The notes below the pieces were generated by a model. The model had not been told where the DNA came from, ran no database searches, and saw only the letters and a program-made list of their open reading frames with translations. Source: Bryobacteraceae bacterium (GTDB lineage Bacteria > Acidobacteriota > Terriglobia > Bryobacterales > Bryobacteraceae). From it: DNA of 5,863 nucleotides. How positions within the stretch are numbered: position 1 is the first letter of the stretch; the number at the start of each line of letters is the position of its first letter. Made by a program: the position numbers and the translations under genes. Where the stretch lies: positions 1 to 5,863 of the forward strand of contig JAICMB010000234.1 in assembly GCA_025929455.1 (NCBI GenBank). The letters run 5' to 3'. Below, piece after piece: positions 5,813 through 5,863 of the stretch.

Positions 5813-5863
5813 TCATGTGAGGGCGACGGCTTCGAGGTCTATGACGCCGTGGCGGTCGCCTTC
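5813..5863 (-). CDS. C-terminal end of an unidentified protein (partial)
   Basis: A minus-strand frame open from the right edge ends at the TGA at 5815-5813 and gives the last 16 residues, EGDRHGVIDLEAVALT. Codon third positions are mostly G or C, as in the neighbours, and the peptide looks protein-like. It would converge with glmU, with the double hairpin between the two. The fragment is too short to identify, and its being coding at all is an inference from frame, composition and layout. Confidence 0.4.
   Translation of the reverse strand, partial: EGDRHGVIDLEAVALT

Noticed and set aside
4548..5816. Long open frame antisense to glmU
   Set aside because: It mirrors glmU codons, is rich in R, A, H and D as GC-rich antisense frames are, and has no family motif.

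Overview
The window is GC-rich and densely coding. It reads as chromosomal DNA from a free-living bacterium, most likely an acidobacterium of the Solibacter/Bryobacter kind. That assignment is inference. It rests on the style of the CysD and GlmU proteins, on a broken gene of a paralogous family that I associate with those genomes (N-terminal 'NREN..KSTGAKT' followed by 'RHGMSGQIVVMP'), and on GC-rich intergenic hairpins of a type common there. No RNA gene, CRISPR array, insertion sequence or phage module is visible.

Layout. Positions 1-982 (minus strand) hold the start of cysN and all of cysD, the two subunits of ATP sulfurylase; the cysD stop codon directly abuts the cysN start. Divergent from them, 1080-2321 (plus) encodes an MFS exporter of the fosmidomycin-resistance (Fsr) family. 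The short divergent spacer carries a 13-bp dyad and a -10-like TACAAT close to the fsr start. Positions 2322-3328, about 1 kb, contain no intact gene. They hold a minus-strand pseudogene (2417-3108) whose reading frame is broken at three places, and it is bracketed by two related hairpins (2381-2406 and 3230-3259). The hairpins share outer arms and 3' flank, but their inner stems differ with pairing kept. Positions 3329-4315 (plus) encode YvcK/GlmR. After a 31-nt gap, 4347-5747 (plus) encodes bifunctional GlmU. A double-hairpin element (5755-5811) follows, and the 3' end of a minus-strand gene converges from the right edge.

How the genes work together. CysDN makes adenosine 5'-phosphosulfate for sulfate assimilation. 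GlmU makes UDP-GlcNAc for peptidoglycan and other envelope polymers. YvcK/GlmR is known in Bacillus subtilis to bind UDP-GlcNAc and to tune the glucosamine-6-phosphate synthase step, so its place just before glmU suggests a unit for UDP-GlcNAc supply plus sensing. Fsr is probably independent of both.

I see no clearly new multi-gene system. The items most worth a second look are the triply frameshifted family member with its flanking covarying hairpins, and the yvcK-glmU pairing.
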